A DNA stretch of 45,832 nt from Deltaproteobacteria bacterium (GTDB taxonomy: Bacteria; Desulfobacterota; DSM-4660; Desulfatiglandales; HGW-15): the NCBI GenBank assembly GCA_019310525.1, contig JAFDEE010000038.1:1-45832 (forward strand), written 5' to 3'. The position numbers and the translations under genes are program-made. Under the pieces are notes generated by a model. It did not search any database, was not told the origin of the DNA, and was given only the letters and a program-made list of their open reading frames with translations. This document shows, piece after piece, positions 10,556 through 18,870 of the stretch (positions within the stretch are counted from its first letter, which is position 1; each line of letters begins with the position of its first letter).

Positions 10556-11044
10556 TCACAGCATGTCGGAGGCATCCAGCCATGATTTGCAAAGGTGGAA
10601 AAACACGTCGGACAAGTAGACGACACCCAGGACCTTTTCGCCTTCAAGCACCGGAAGGCGGCGCGCCCTTTTTTTGACCATGAGGTCCACCAGGGTCATG
10701 AGGGGGACTTCAGGTGTAACGGTTATGACCGGTGCGCTCATGATCTGCTCCACTTTCAGGTCATTGAACTGGGCAAGATGCTGGTCGATATCCTCCTCCC
10801 ATACGTGAAAACTGTCGAAGGCATAGTTCAGGTAAGGCGGCCTGAGATGATAGAGGATGTCATGCATGGATACCATCCCCACGAGCCGATCTATTTCATC
10901 TATCACAAGGATTCCAAAAGGTTTGTAACCGCTCTCCCTCACCTTGCCCTGAAAGATCATACGAACCGCCTCCCTCACGGAGGCCTCAGGCCGAATTTTC
11001 CCGTAATCCTGAACCATGATGTCCCTGGCATGGATTTCTTTCAT
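10556..11044 (-). CDS. Two-CBS-domain protein
   Basis: This 162-residue cytosolic protein consists almost wholly of two CBS motifs. The first is at about residues 7-65 (ARDIMVQDYGKIRPEASVRE, then GILVIDEIDRLVGMVSMHDI). The second is at about 98-158 (VEQIMSAPVITVTPEVPLMT, then RLPVLEGEKVLGVVYLSDVF). Paired CBS motifs form a Bateman module that usually binds adenine nucleotides and senses energy state. No catalytic or membrane domain is attached, so any effect must be on a partner. It is the first gene of a two-gene minus-strand unit with the HD-domain alarmone-hydrolase-like gene, hinting at a nucleotide-sensing pair. A ggaggag site lies just before the ATG. Confidence 0.9.
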   Translation of the reverse strand: MKEIHARDIMVQDYGKIRPEASVREAVRMIFQGKVRESGYKPFGILVIDEIDRLVGMVSMHDILYHLRPPYLNYAFDSFHVWEEDIDQHLAQFNDLKVEQIMSAPVITVTPEVPLMTLVDLMVKKRARRLPVLEGEKVLGVVYLSDVFFHLCKSWLDASDML

Positions 11045-11401
11045 GGATCTCCTCCTTTCATGCCGCCCGGATATCCCGTCACTGATATTCAGCCGGATAT
11101 AAATCTTATTATATCAGCATGAAAGACCGGCTGGAAGCGCAGTTTCAAATCGGCTGACGTTGGCTGCCGGAGGGCTCCTGCCCGGTCCGACATCACCGCC
11201 ATAATTGACCCAGGAGACGAATGAGCTGATCAACACCCCTTAAATCTATTTTTTCCTTTGAAATCATTCATGATTCTTTCTACCTTAGTGGATGGACCCT
11301 TTACCAAATTGATAAAACCTTGGAACAGGTTTTATAAGGGTTAAGGAAAGGTCTCCCTTCGCACAAAACTTAAGCTGTCATTTCATTTCGAGGAACAAAG
11401 C
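11045..11401. other. Divergent intergenic region (CBS gene / Maf-like gene)
   Basis: These 357 bases lie between two divergently transcribed genes and must contain both promoters. Composition changes from GC-rich near 11045-11220 to AT-rich after about 11230, where the foreign-looking patch begins. A perfect 8-bp inverted repeat (ataaaacc at 11312-11319, ggttttat at 11328-11335, loop of 8) could be an operator or weak hairpin for the plus-strand gene. No clear -35/-10 pair was identified. Confidence 0.4.
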
Positions 11402-13183
11402 ATGGTTGAAATGTCTTTTCTGGGAAAAAATTTAGAAGCATTAAAGCGGTTCAATCCACACGTCAGGGAATGGCTGGATAAAAACAGCGAGAAAGCGGTT
11501 GAAGTGAGGGCGAAAATATCAAAAAACAAAAACGGGATTACCGACATCTCGGTGGGCCCCGGTTTCCTGATGGAAAATTTCTCCCTCAACTCATATCAGA
11601 TCTGGCTCAGAGACCGCGACGTCAAAGTTTACATAGTCATCGGCACAAATTTAGGATACGGCCTGAATCTGATCCTGGAAAAAGCGGATCCGTCGACTAA
11701 GGTCTTGGTTTTGGAACCGAGTGCGGAAATCCTCTTTGCATGCCTTGGCCTTACGGATTACTCCCCTTTCATCAAACAAAACAGGCTCGCATTTCTGCAT
11801 CCTGATATAAATTTTTTGAACAAGTTCTTAAGTCAACTGGAATTATATATTTTCCATTCCAAGATCAAAATCCTGGTTGATATTCCGAGTTCCACGATCG
11901 GACCCGAATACGAGCATTGGGGAAAAAGGATTAAAGAGATCCTTGCTGACATGAAATTAAATGTCACCACAACAAAAAAAATACAAGAAGAAGTCGTAAA
12001 AAATGAAATGGAAAATTTCAGTTCCGCATTTTCCGATGGCTCTCTTTTACCCCTGAAATGTGATTCCATGGATCTGCAAGCAATAATACTTGGAGCAGGA
12101 CCATCCCTGGAACATTATATAGGTCTTTTAAAGGAATTTGAAGATTCAGCTCTTTTCCTGACATCGTTTCAAACACTCCCGGCCCTTGAAGGTTTTGGCT
12201 TTACTCCATCACTGTCAATGCTCATTGATTACTCAAAGAACCTGATAGATATTTATAAGCGCGTAGATTCTGAACGGCTCAAGAACATTCCTCTCATCTA
12301 TTCAGTAAAAGCATCACCAGGGGTGGTAAGAAGGTATCCCGGCCCCAGGTTCCCGATATGGACCATAGGAGGGCTCGGCACCTACATAAAGGATCACCTC
12401 GATATAGTGATTGATTCTGGAGGAAATGTCTGCGTTGCGTTGATCAGGTTGTTCAAGTTGTTCGGCATAAAAAAATTCTTTTTGGTAGGACAGGATTTTG
12501 CCTGGGTGGACAGTAAAACCCATGTAAGCGGTCATCATGCAAATAAACTTCAATTCAGATATGATCCTAAAATTCATGCACGACTGAAAAACCGGCGAGG
12601 GGAAACGATTTATTCTACTGCTTCTCATTTATCTGCCGCACGCAAGATAGAACAGGAGATAAAAAATTCAGATATTAAAGTGTACAACCTTTACGGGGGT
12701 GGCGTGAATATTGTGGGGACCATCGAAATTACTTGGGATGAAATGAAAGATGAGCTTTCCAATAACACTCAAAAATCAAAGCTTACCTCCTTTTTAAAAG
12801 AACTCGCTCTTTGCAGAAAACCAAGACCGATTCCTGCCCTGCCCTTACAGTTCAAGGCTTGGAACAGCTCTCTGAATCATGTGCAGAAAAGGTTGGAAAA
12901 ACTTTTCAAAAAACCATCAAAAAATGCATTAGAGATAAACGCCACATTCAGGGAAATATATTTATTTTTGAACCAGCACCCCTTATACCAGCCGTACATT
13001 TCAAATGACATAGCTGAAATGGCGAAAATGGCATTCATAAAAAGCAATTATTCACCTGCCGATTTTGTTTACACAAAAAAAATCATCAAGAATATCAAAA
13101 GAAAGACAAGGGAAATGGATACTGCTTTAAGTGTGGCAGCAGGGGTGAAAGGCCAAGTAACGGCAAGGAGTAAACCACTATAG
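11402..13183 (+). CDS. Maf/DUF115 family protein (motility-associated glycosyltransferase-like)
   Basis: The 593-residue product has a central DUF115 (MAF_flag10 / MptE-like) domain at about residues 225-400. It is recognised by AIILGAGPSLEHYIGLLKEF, PSLSMLIDYSKN, VIDSGGNVCVALIRLF and FFLVGQDFAW. In Campylobacter, Helicobacter and Aeromonas such Maf proteins transfer nonulosonic acids to flagellin; in other bacteria the role is open. No flagellin or sugar-biosynthesis gene is nearby. Codon choice and composition are clearly more AT-rich than the neighbours (many AAA, ATT and TTT codons), suggesting acquisition by transfer. A gaggaa ribosome-binding site lies 6 nt before the ATG. Glycosyl transfer is inferred from the family. 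Confidence 0.8.
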   Translation: MVEMSFLGKNLEALKRFNPHVREWLDKNSEKAVEVRAKISKNKNGITDISVGPGFLMENFSLNSYQIWLRDRDVKVYIVIGTNLGYGLNLILEKADPSTKVLVLEPSAEILFACLGLTDYSPFIKQNRLAFLHPDINFLNKFLSQLELYIFHSKIKILVDIPSSTIGPEYEHWGKRIKEILADMKLNVTTTKKIQEEVVKNEMENFSSAFSDGSLLPLKCDSMDLQAIILGAGPSLEHYIGLLKEFEDSALFLTSFQTLPALEGFGFTPSLSMLIDYSKNLIDIYKRVDSERLKNIPLIYSVKASPGVVRRYPGPRFPIWTIGGLGTYIKDHLDIVIDSGGNVCVALIRLFKLFGIKKFFLVGQDFAWVDSKTHVSGHHANKLQFRYDPKIHARLKNRRGETIYSTASHLSAARKIEQEIKNSDIKVYNLYGGGVNIVGTIEITWDEMKDELSNNTQKSKLTSFLKELALCRKPRPIPALPLQFKAWNSSLNHVQKRLEKLFKKPSKNALEINATFREIYLFLNQHPLYQPYISNDIAEMAKMAFIKSNYSPADFVYTKKIIKNIKRKTREMDTALSVAAGVKGQVTARSKPL

Positions 13184-13193
13184 GGTTCAGCAA

Positions 13194-13300
13194 ATAGCTT
13201 GAGGGGTCAAGGGGCCAAGTGAAATGCATTGAGGCCGGCTTATTCGGTCCTTCAACAATCATTCGGCCACTTGAACCCTACTCAAAAAAACGATCCAACT
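13194..13300 (+). repeat. Hairpin repeat, copy 1 (second copy at 16752-16867)
   Basis: The left part ggggtcaaggggccaagtg (13203 onward) and the right part ttgaaccctactcaaaa followed by aaacgatccaact (to 13300) recur with the same spacing at 16752-16867. The middle is not conserved. The right arm in reverse complement resembles the left arm (gggttcaag against ggggtcaag), so the unit can fold as a hairpin. No coding capacity. Confidence 0.75.
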
Positions 13301-13451
13301 GAAGTCTTCGCCTGAAAGCGGGAGATTTCCCCCCAATTCCCGGGCGGCATGCCTGCCCCAGTGGAATCTTATTATTCCACCGGGGGAAAACGCCGATCTA
13401 CATTCGTCTTTTGCGAAAAGATAAATAGCCCTTGATATGTCTTTCGTTATG

Positions 13452-13466
13452 AGATAAATTTTATCT
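13452..13466. promoter_or_regulatory. Perfect palindrome abutting the ATPase start codon
   Basis: agataaa-t-tttatct is a perfect inverted repeat with 7-bp arms, ending one base before the ATG at 13467. It occupies the place where a Shine-Dalgarno site would be; none is visible. It could be an operator or an mRNA fold controlling translation, but chance in AT-rich DNA is possible. Confidence 0.35.
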
Positions 13467-14774
13467 ATGGAATCTATCATTGAACAGCTTATTGCGAATT
13501 TTCATGAACGGCCCCTTCCTCCCCTCACCCGCCGCCACGTAAGATTGCCGTGGCTGCCCGGTAAAGTTGATACGGTTGTGGGTATGCGCAGGTCGGGCAA
13601 GACATGGTTTCTCTACCAGGTCATTTCTGAACTCATAAGTAAAGGAATTCCCAAGGAATCCATCCTTTACCTGAACCTGGAGGATGAGCGGCTTCTGCCC
13701 ATAAGGGCATCAGACCTCCATCTGATACCTGATATTTATTTTCGACGCTACCCCGGCCTCAAGGATCAACCATGCACGTTCCTCTTTGATGAAATCCAGA
13801 ATGTCCCGGGGTGGGAAGTATTTGTCAGACGTCTGCTTGACAGCGAAAACGTCCATATTTGCCTTACAGGATCTTCGGCCAGACTCCTAAGCCGTGAAAT
13901 AGCAACGAGCCTGAGGGGGCGTTCCATCGCGACCGAAATATTCCCATTCAGTTTTATGGAGGCTCTTCAACATCAAGGGATAACTGTGGAAAAAGGCAGA
14001 CGTCCCGGCGCAAAAACCAGGGCTTACATTGAGAACCGATTCAGGGCTTATCTGCTGCAGGGGGGATTTCCAGAGGTCCAGGATTTGGAAGATGAGTACA
14101 GGGTCAGGATTCTCCAGGACTATTTGAACGTTGTGGTGTTACGGGATGTAATAGAGCGTTATGGGATATCCAATACAGTGGCGCTTCGTTATCTGATCAG
14201 ACACTTCATGAACTCACCAGCGGCCCTCTTTAGTGTCAACAAGTTTTTCAATGACTTAAAATCCCAGGGTATTTCGTGCGGCAAGAACACCTTGCATGAA
14301 TATCTGGATTACGTCTCTGATGCCTATCTTGTGTTTCAGGTATTCCTTCACACTGAATCAGAGCGGGCACGGATGGTAAATCCCAGGAAGATATATGTGA
14401 TTGATACAGGTCTCATCAATGCCTGCTCCCGCAGCCCAAGACCTGAATGGGGGCATCTGTTGGAAAATTTTGTGTTCATGGAGCTGAGAAGGAGCTATCA
14501 GACCATTGAGTATTATAAGACCACAAGGGAACGTGAAGTGGATTTCCTCGTGACGGACATACAGGGCCGCCGAGCCCTCATCCAGGTGGCCGCTGAAATC
14601 GCCAGGCCTCTTACGCGGCAACGGGAGTTAGAGGGGATTGAGGAGGCGATGAAAGAAACAGGCATAAACAATGCCGTTATTATCACCCTTAACCATGAGG
14701 AAGATGTGGAAACAGAAGCAGGCAGCATAAAAATTCTGCCTGCTTGGCTATGGGGTATTTCCGGCCTTATATGA
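13467..14774 (+). CDS. AAA-family ATPase with DUF4143 C-terminal domain
   Basis: The 435-residue protein has an N-terminal P-loop ATPase domain with Walker A GMRRSGKTW (about residues 39-47), Walker B-like FLFDEIQNVPGWE and the sensor segment CLTGSSARLLSREIATSLRG. The C-terminal DUF4143 domain has an EREVDFLV motif resembling PD-(D/E)xK-like folds. These single-gene ATPases are abundant in genomes of anaerobes and archaea and often sit in variable regions. Their cellular role is unknown. It lies between the Maf-like gene and the end of the cobalamin operon and is flanked by the hairpin repeat at 13194-13300. It is transcribed towards cobJ. The start is set by the first ATG after the palindrome. 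Confidence 0.88.
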   Translation: MESIIEQLIANFHERPLPPLTRRHVRLPWLPGKVDTVVGMRRSGKTWFLYQVISELISKGIPKESILYLNLEDERLLPIRASDLHLIPDIYFRRYPGLKDQPCTFLFDEIQNVPGWEVFVRRLLDSENVHICLTGSSARLLSREIATSLRGRSIATEIFPFSFMEALQHQGITVEKGRRPGAKTRAYIENRFRAYLLQGGFPEVQDLEDEYRVRILQDYLNVVVLRDVIERYGISNTVALRYLIRHFMNSPAALFSVNKFFNDLKSQGISCGKNTLHEYLDYVSDAYLVFQVFLHTESERARMVNPRKIYVIDTGLINACSRSPRPEWGHLLENFVFMELRRSYQTIEYYKTTREREVDFLVTDIQGRRALIQVAAEIARPLTRQRELEGIEEAMKETGINNAVIITLNHEEDVETEAGSIKILPAWLWGISGLI

Positions 14775-14789
14775 GATGTGCCCTTCCAA

Positions 14790-14820
14790 CACCCCATTCA
14801 CAAATGGACAGGATGGGGTG
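14790..14820. terminator. Possible hairpin between convergent genes
   Basis: caccccat (14790-14797) and atggggtg (14813-14820) form an 8-bp stem with a 15-base loop. It lies between the converging DUF4143 ATPase and cobJ genes. No T-run follows on either strand, so a terminator role is only suggested by position. Confidence 0.3.
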
Positions 14821-14902
14821 GGGCAGTATCTTGAGGCATTGAATAAACTCCGAAAGCAGTCAACAGCTTCAAGATTGTTTCTAAAAAGATTAAAGCTGCA
14901 AG

Positions 14903-15661
14903 TCACGGATGTTCTTTTCTAGTTGGGTACTTCGTGTGATAGCCTCTTGGGGTAACCATCTTCCCTCCCAGAACCCGCGTACCCGAATTGCCGATGATGA
15001 CCATCGTGAGCATATCAACGACGGTTTCATCCAGTTCACTCAGGGAGGTGATCTGCACCCACTCCCCCTCTCTGGCCGCGTTTCTCACGATCCCCACGGG
15101 CGTGTCCTTTCCCCGGTACTTCAGGATCATTTCCTTCACGCAGCCCAGTTGCCAATCCCTCCTCTTGGACCTTGGATTGTATAGGACCAGGACGAAATCC
15201 GCCTTTGCCGCGGCCTCCACCCTGGCTTCAATCATCTCCCACGGTGTCATGAGATCACTGAGGCTGATCACGGCGAAGTCATGCATGAGGGGAGCGCCCA
15301 GGAGCGCAGAGGCGGCTGAAAAGGCCGGAACACCTGGAACCACCTCCACTTCCACGGATCCCAAAAAACCCTCCTCGGCCAGGATCTCCAGGATAAGCCC
15401 GGCCATGCCGTAGATCCCGGCATCACCGCTGGAGACGACGGCGGTCTCCCGCCCCCCGAGGGTCTCCTCGACGGCCGCCCGGCACCTGGCAATCTCCTGT
15501 CTCATGCCGGAAGAGATGATTTTTTTGCCCGCGAGAAGGCCCGGTTCGATGAGTTCCAGGTAGGTCTTGTATCCCACGACCACTTCCGCCCGCTCAAGCG
15601 CCCTCTTTGCCCTTGGGACCAGGTACAGGGAAGAGCCGGGACCGAGGCTTACGACGGTCAA
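14903..15661 (-). CDS. cobJ: Precorrin-3B / cobalt-precorrin-3 C17-methyltransferase
   Basis: The enzyme transfers a methyl group from SAM to C17 with ring contraction in corrin-ring synthesis (CobJ; CbiH in the anaerobic route). The tetrapyrrole-methylase fold is clear: VVSLGPGSSLYLVPRAK at the start, GYKTYLELIEPG, SSGDAGIYGMAGLILEILAE, and FVLVLYNPRSKRRDWQL. It is the last gene of the cobalamin operon. I chose the TTG at 15661, whose bases overlap the cbiG stop (TTGA) and which places the N-terminus at the conserved VVSLGPG. An ATG at 15757 with a gggag site about 10 nt upstream would add 32 residues and overlap cbiG by 100 nt. The start is therefore uncertain; the function is not. Confidence 0.93.
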   Translation of the reverse strand: MTVVSLGPGSSLYLVPRAKRALERAEVVVGYKTYLELIEPGLLAGKKIISSGMRQEIARCRAAVEETLGGRETAVVSSGDAGIYGMAGLILEILAEEGFLGSVEVEVVPGVPAFSAASALLGAPLMHDFAVISLSDLMTPWEMIEARVEAAAKADFVLVLYNPRSKRRDWQLGCVKEMILKYRGKDTPVGIVRNAAREGEWVQITSLSELDETVVDMLTMVIIGNSGTRVLGGKMVTPRGYHTKYPTRKEHP

Positions 15662-16710
15662 CCTTCCAGGGCCACGGCCAGGGTTGCATTCCGGCTTTTC
15701 GTTTTGGGAATCAGGAGCCTTCCGTTGCCTGATTTCACTATAGCCGTTGCTTCGCATACGCTCTGTACTCCCATGTGTTTCTCAACCATCACCGATGGGT
15801 GAGGGACGCTAACGGAGCGGATCTCGGAAAGATCCACGAAAACCGCAGGCACCCCCAGTTCCTCGGCCGCCCTTTTGAGCCCTTCCTCGTCCCGCTTGGC
15901 TTCGATGCTGGCCAGGCATTTCAGGGCTTTCATGGCAAGGGAATATCTCTCAAAGGTGCTTACCACCAAATCTATGATCTCACGGCCTTCCGTTCCCCTG
16001 TTACAACCGATTCCCGCTATCAGGCACCTTGGATGGAGGACCAACTGCATCATCGTGGTCTCGGGCTCCTTGCGTCTCCAGGTGACCCAGACCCCTGGAC
16101 GTCCCTTTACCCACTCCTTCTCCTCGGCGATTCTCATCATGGGAAAAGGGATCTTTCCACCTTGCCCGAAAAAAAGCCGATCTTCGGGATCGAACACCTG
16201 AACGGGCTCGCCGGACAGTATGGCCATGTTTACGGCCTTTACTCCGCCGAGGTTCAGGATGGCCATCTCCTTTTCCCTTGCCAGGACGTCGATCGCCGTA
16301 AGGCCCGCGGCATCGGTCGCCGTGGTGATGACCGCCCGGCCGCCAGTAAGGGAGGCCACTTCCCCGGCCAATTCATTGGCTCCTCCAAGATGTCCCGAAA
16401 GCAGGCTGACCGCATATCGCCCCTCCTGGTCCAGAACCACCACCGCCGGGTCCTTATCCTTGGAGCTGAGGTGGGGAGCGATGACCCGTACCACGATCCC
16501 GGCGGCCGAGATGAAGATCTGGCGGGGATACCGCCTGAAATTAGCTGCCACGGCCTCTCGCAGCCCCTCGAAGGGAACGGCTCCATAGGATTCGGCAAGG
16601 CGTGAAGGCATGAAAAGATCTCCATTCATCCCGTGGGCCAGCATCCTCCCGAGGCGTCCTCCCCGTGGGGTCAGGGCGTATATGGCCGTCTGTCTCCCTG
16701 GATCTTGCAT
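15658..16710 (-). CDS. cbiG: Cobalt-precorrin-5A hydrolase
   Basis: CbiG opens the delta-lactone of cobalt-precorrin-5A and releases acetaldehyde, a step specific to the anaerobic pathway. The product of about 350 residues has the three-part family layout. The N-terminal part includes AIYALTPRGG, a GIVVRVIAPHLSSKDKDPA segment, and LLSGHLGGANELA. The middle linker is followed by a C-terminal domain (LIAGIGCNRGTEGREI to the end). The ATG at 16710 is preferred; a TTG at 16731 would add seven residues. It overlaps the downstream cobJ by 4 nt if the TTG start of cobJ is used. A hairpin repeat separates it from cobM upstream, the largest gap in the cbiL-cobJ part of the operon. Confidence 0.95.
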   Translation of the reverse strand: MQDPGRQTAIYALTPRGGRLGRMLAHGMNGDLFMPSRLAESYGAVPFEGLREAVAANFRRYPRQIFISAAGIVVRVIAPHLSSKDKDPAVVVLDQEGRYAVSLLSGHLGGANELAGEVASLTGGRAVITTATDAAGLTAIDVLAREKEMAILNLGGVKAVNMAILSGEPVQVFDPEDRLFFGQGGKIPFPMMRIAEEKEWVKGRPGVWVTWRRKEPETTMMQLVLHPRCLIAGIGCNRGTEGREIIDLVVSTFERYSLAMKALKCLASIEAKRDEEGLKRAAEELGVPAVFVDLSEIRSVSVPHPSVMVEKHMGVQSVCEATAIVKSGNGRLLIPKTKSRNATLAVALEG

Positions 16711-16751
16711 AAACAATCTTGAACCCGGCAAAATACTATCGGCTGAAGTCG

Positions 16752-16867
16752 ATAGCTTTAGGGGTCAAGGGGTCAAGTGAAAATCATTTTTTCATTAAAT
16801 CCCGATTTCTCACTCAAACCCTGGACCCCTTGAATCCTTGAACCCTACTCAAAAAAACGATCCAACT
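16752..16867 (+). repeat. Hairpin repeat, copy 2, inside the cobalamin operon
   Basis: This is the second copy of the repeat at 13194-13300. It lies between cobM and cbiG in a stretch where most genes overlap or nearly touch. The arms ggggtcaaggggtcaag (16761 onward) and ccccttgaatccttgaaccc (about 16826-16845) are imperfect inverted repeats. The right terminus (ttgaaccctactc through tccaact) matches copy 1 base for base over about 30 nt. In the operon mRNA it would form a hairpin, which might set the expression ratio of cbiG-cobJ to the genes above. The last base touches the cobM stop codon. Confidence 0.75.
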
Positions 16868-17631
16868 CATTTCCTGAATCCATGTAAAAAGTCCGGGCAA
16901 TAAAGTCTGGAAGAAACGGGTTCCTCCTCCTGGCCCGGGAGCACCAGAAACACGGCCTGTCTTCGAATGCCGGCGGTCCTGACCGTTTCCACCAGGGTTG
17001 AAACCCTGGACCGAAGGATCAACTCATCGGGCCACCCCACCCGGTAGGCTGTAACCACCGGGGTCTTCGCGTCGTATCCCCCGGCAAGGAGCCCTTCTGC
17101 TATCCCCTCGGGATCCGATGCCGAGAGATAGAGGGCCATCGATGCATTGTGGCGGGAGAGTTCTTTCAACCGCTCCTTTTCAGGTACGGGGGTTCGGCCC
17201 TCAAGCCGTGTGATGATCAGGGTCTGGACCTTTTCGGGGAGCGTAAAGGAGACCCTTGCGGAGGCCGCCGCCGCCGTCGCCGCGGTGACGCCGGGAACGA
17301 TTTCATAGGGGATGCCTTCCCTCTCCAGGAGGATCGCTTGTTCTCTTACCGCGCCGTAGAGGGATGGATCACCCGTGTGGACCCGTGCCACGGTTCCCCC
17401 CCCTCGCACGGTTTCAACCATGAGGGCATGGGTCTGATCCAGGGTCATGGATGATGAATCCCGCACCTCAGCACCTTTCCCCGCCCATGCCACCACCGCC
17501 CCGGGCACCAGGGAGCCGGCATAAAGGACCAGATCCGCCTGCTCGATACACTTCCGGCCCTTGATCGTGATCAACTCCGGATCTCCCGGCCCGGCCCCCA
17601 CGAAATAAACCTGGCATTTTTTCTCTTTCAT
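16867..17631 (-). CDS. cobM: Precorrin-4 / cobalt-precorrin-4 C11-methyltransferase
   Basis: This SAM-dependent enzyme methylates C11 of (cobalt-)precorrin-4; it is CobM in aerobic naming and CbiF in the anaerobic route. The 254-residue chain has the tetrapyrrole-methylase signature VYFVGAGPGDPELITIKGRK near the N-terminus, LVLYAGSLVP, HTGDPSLYGAVREQ, and EIVPGVTAATAAAA. It ends at FLHGFRK. The start ATG is 21 nt downstream of cbiET. Given the cobalt-early genes around it, the cobalt-loaded substrate is expected. Confidence 0.96.
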   Translation of the reverse strand: MKEKKCQVYFVGAGPGDPELITIKGRKCIEQADLVLYAGSLVPGAVVAWAGKGAEVRDSSSMTLDQTHALMVETVRGGGTVARVHTGDPSLYGAVREQAILLEREGIPYEIVPGVTAATAAAASARVSFTLPEKVQTLIITRLEGRTPVPEKERLKELSRHNASMALYLSASDPEGIAEGLLAGGYDAKTPVVTAYRVGWPDELILRSRVSTLVETVRTAGIRRQAVFLVLPGQEEEPVSSRLYCPDFLHGFRK

Positions 17632-17652
17632 TTCCTGATCCTCTTGCGAACT

Positions 17653-18870
17653 TCAGTCCAACGGCCTGGTGGCCCTCACAACGTATACCGGGTTCAAGGC
17701 CTCGAACCGCAGATCCGAGGCCAGGCTCTTCGATCTGCCTGCCTGAACCTGGGTGATAGAAAAGGGCCACCCTTGTGCGCCCAGGAGATCCCTTGCCTTT
17801 GAGAGGGACCCCAGGAGCACCAGGTGAAGGACCACTTTCCCTCCCGGCTTGACTCTCCTCATCACTTCTTCCAGGAGCCCGTCTCCCTTGCCCATGCCTC
17901 CACCGATGAAAACCCGGTCAGGGTCGGGAAGCGATCCCAGGCATTCGGGCATTTCCCCCTGGACGACCTCAACCACGTATGCTCCCGTGCGGCGAATGTT
18001 TTCCCGGATGAACCCAACCCTTTCCGAATCCCTTTCAACGGCCAGGACCCTTCCACAATGTGCCAACACAGAGGCCTCAATGGCCACAGCACCGCACCCG
18101 GAACCCAGGTCCCAGACCGTGTGAACCGGCTCGATCTCAAGGGCGGAAAGTCCTACCGCGCGCACTTCACGCTTGGTGATGAGCCCCCGCTGGTGCAGAT
18201 ACCGCTCGTCGTCCAATCCCAGGCAAAGGGGGATTCCGGGCCTTTTCCTTCGCTCCAAAACTACAAAGTTCGGCGAAGAAAAACGCTCCCCGGCCGCTTT
18301 CTTCAGGTCAAGGCACCTCATTCGCTCCGATTCTTCACCCAGGTTCTCAAAAACATGCATGTGGAAGGTATCCACGCCCCTCCGCAACAGTTCCTCCGCC
18401 ACCCGGCCCGGCCCGAAGTCCGGTCCTGTGTAAACGGCTACCTTGTCTTTGCGCACCAGGAGCCTCAGAAGGGGCATCATGTCGGTCCTGCCGTGAAGGG
18501 AAACGGCCTGGATATCCTGCCAGGGAATCTTCAATCTGGAGGCGGCCGCCTGGAGAGTGGTGACAGCCGGGTGCAGAACCACGGCCTCTTTTCCAAGGGC
18601 GTCGATCAGGGATCTCCCGATCCCGAAAAACCCCGGATCCCCGTCGGCCAATACCACCACATCTTTTCCCCGGCCGGCTTCCTTCTTGACCACTTCAAGG
18701 ACCTCCCCCAAGGGGCTTCGGATAGGGATCTTCCGGGCCGGATGTCCCTCGAACCGCCCCAGCAGTTTCTCACCTCCGACCAGCACCTGGGCGGAGGCAA
18801 TCCTTTGGGCCTGCCGGGGTGCAAGCTCCCTTGAATCCGGCTCCATTCCGAGCACGTGGATCGGTTTCAT
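17653..18870 (-). CDS. cbiET: Fused precorrin-6Y C5,15-methyltransferase/decarboxylase (CbiE-CbiT)
   Basis: A 405-residue fusion of CbiE (about residues 1-205, tetrapyrrole-methylase fold) and CbiT (about 210-400, class I SAM methyltransferase). It methylates C5 and C15 and removes the C12 acetate carboxyl. It corresponds to CobL. CbiE shows MKPIHVLGMEPDSRELAP, ADGDPGFFGIGRSL and HPAVTTLQAAASRL. CbiT shows ITKREVRAVGLSALE, SAM motif WDLGSGCGAVAIEAS and IGGGMGKGDGLL. The ATG at 18870 has a ggagg site 9 nt upstream and overlaps the cbiD stop (ATGA). A longer frame upstream is spurious, as it runs through cbiD. Confidence 0.96.
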   Translation of the reverse strand: MKPIHVLGMEPDSRELAPRQAQRIASAQVLVGGEKLLGRFEGHPARKIPIRSPLGEVLEVVKKEAGRGKDVVVLADGDPGFFGIGRSLIDALGKEAVVLHPAVTTLQAAASRLKIPWQDIQAVSLHGRTDMMPLLRLLVRKDKVAVYTGPDFGPGRVAEELLRRGVDTFHMHVFENLGEESERMRCLDLKKAAGERFSSPNFVVLERRKRPGIPLCLGLDDERYLHQRGLITKREVRAVGLSALEIEPVHTVWDLGSGCGAVAIEASVLAHCGRVLAVERDSERVGFIRENIRRTGAYVVEVVQGEMPECLGSLPDPDRVFIGGGMGKGDGLLEEVMRRVKPGGKVVLHLVLLGSLSKARDLLGAQGWPFSITQVQAGRSKSLASDLRFEALNPVYVVRATRPLD

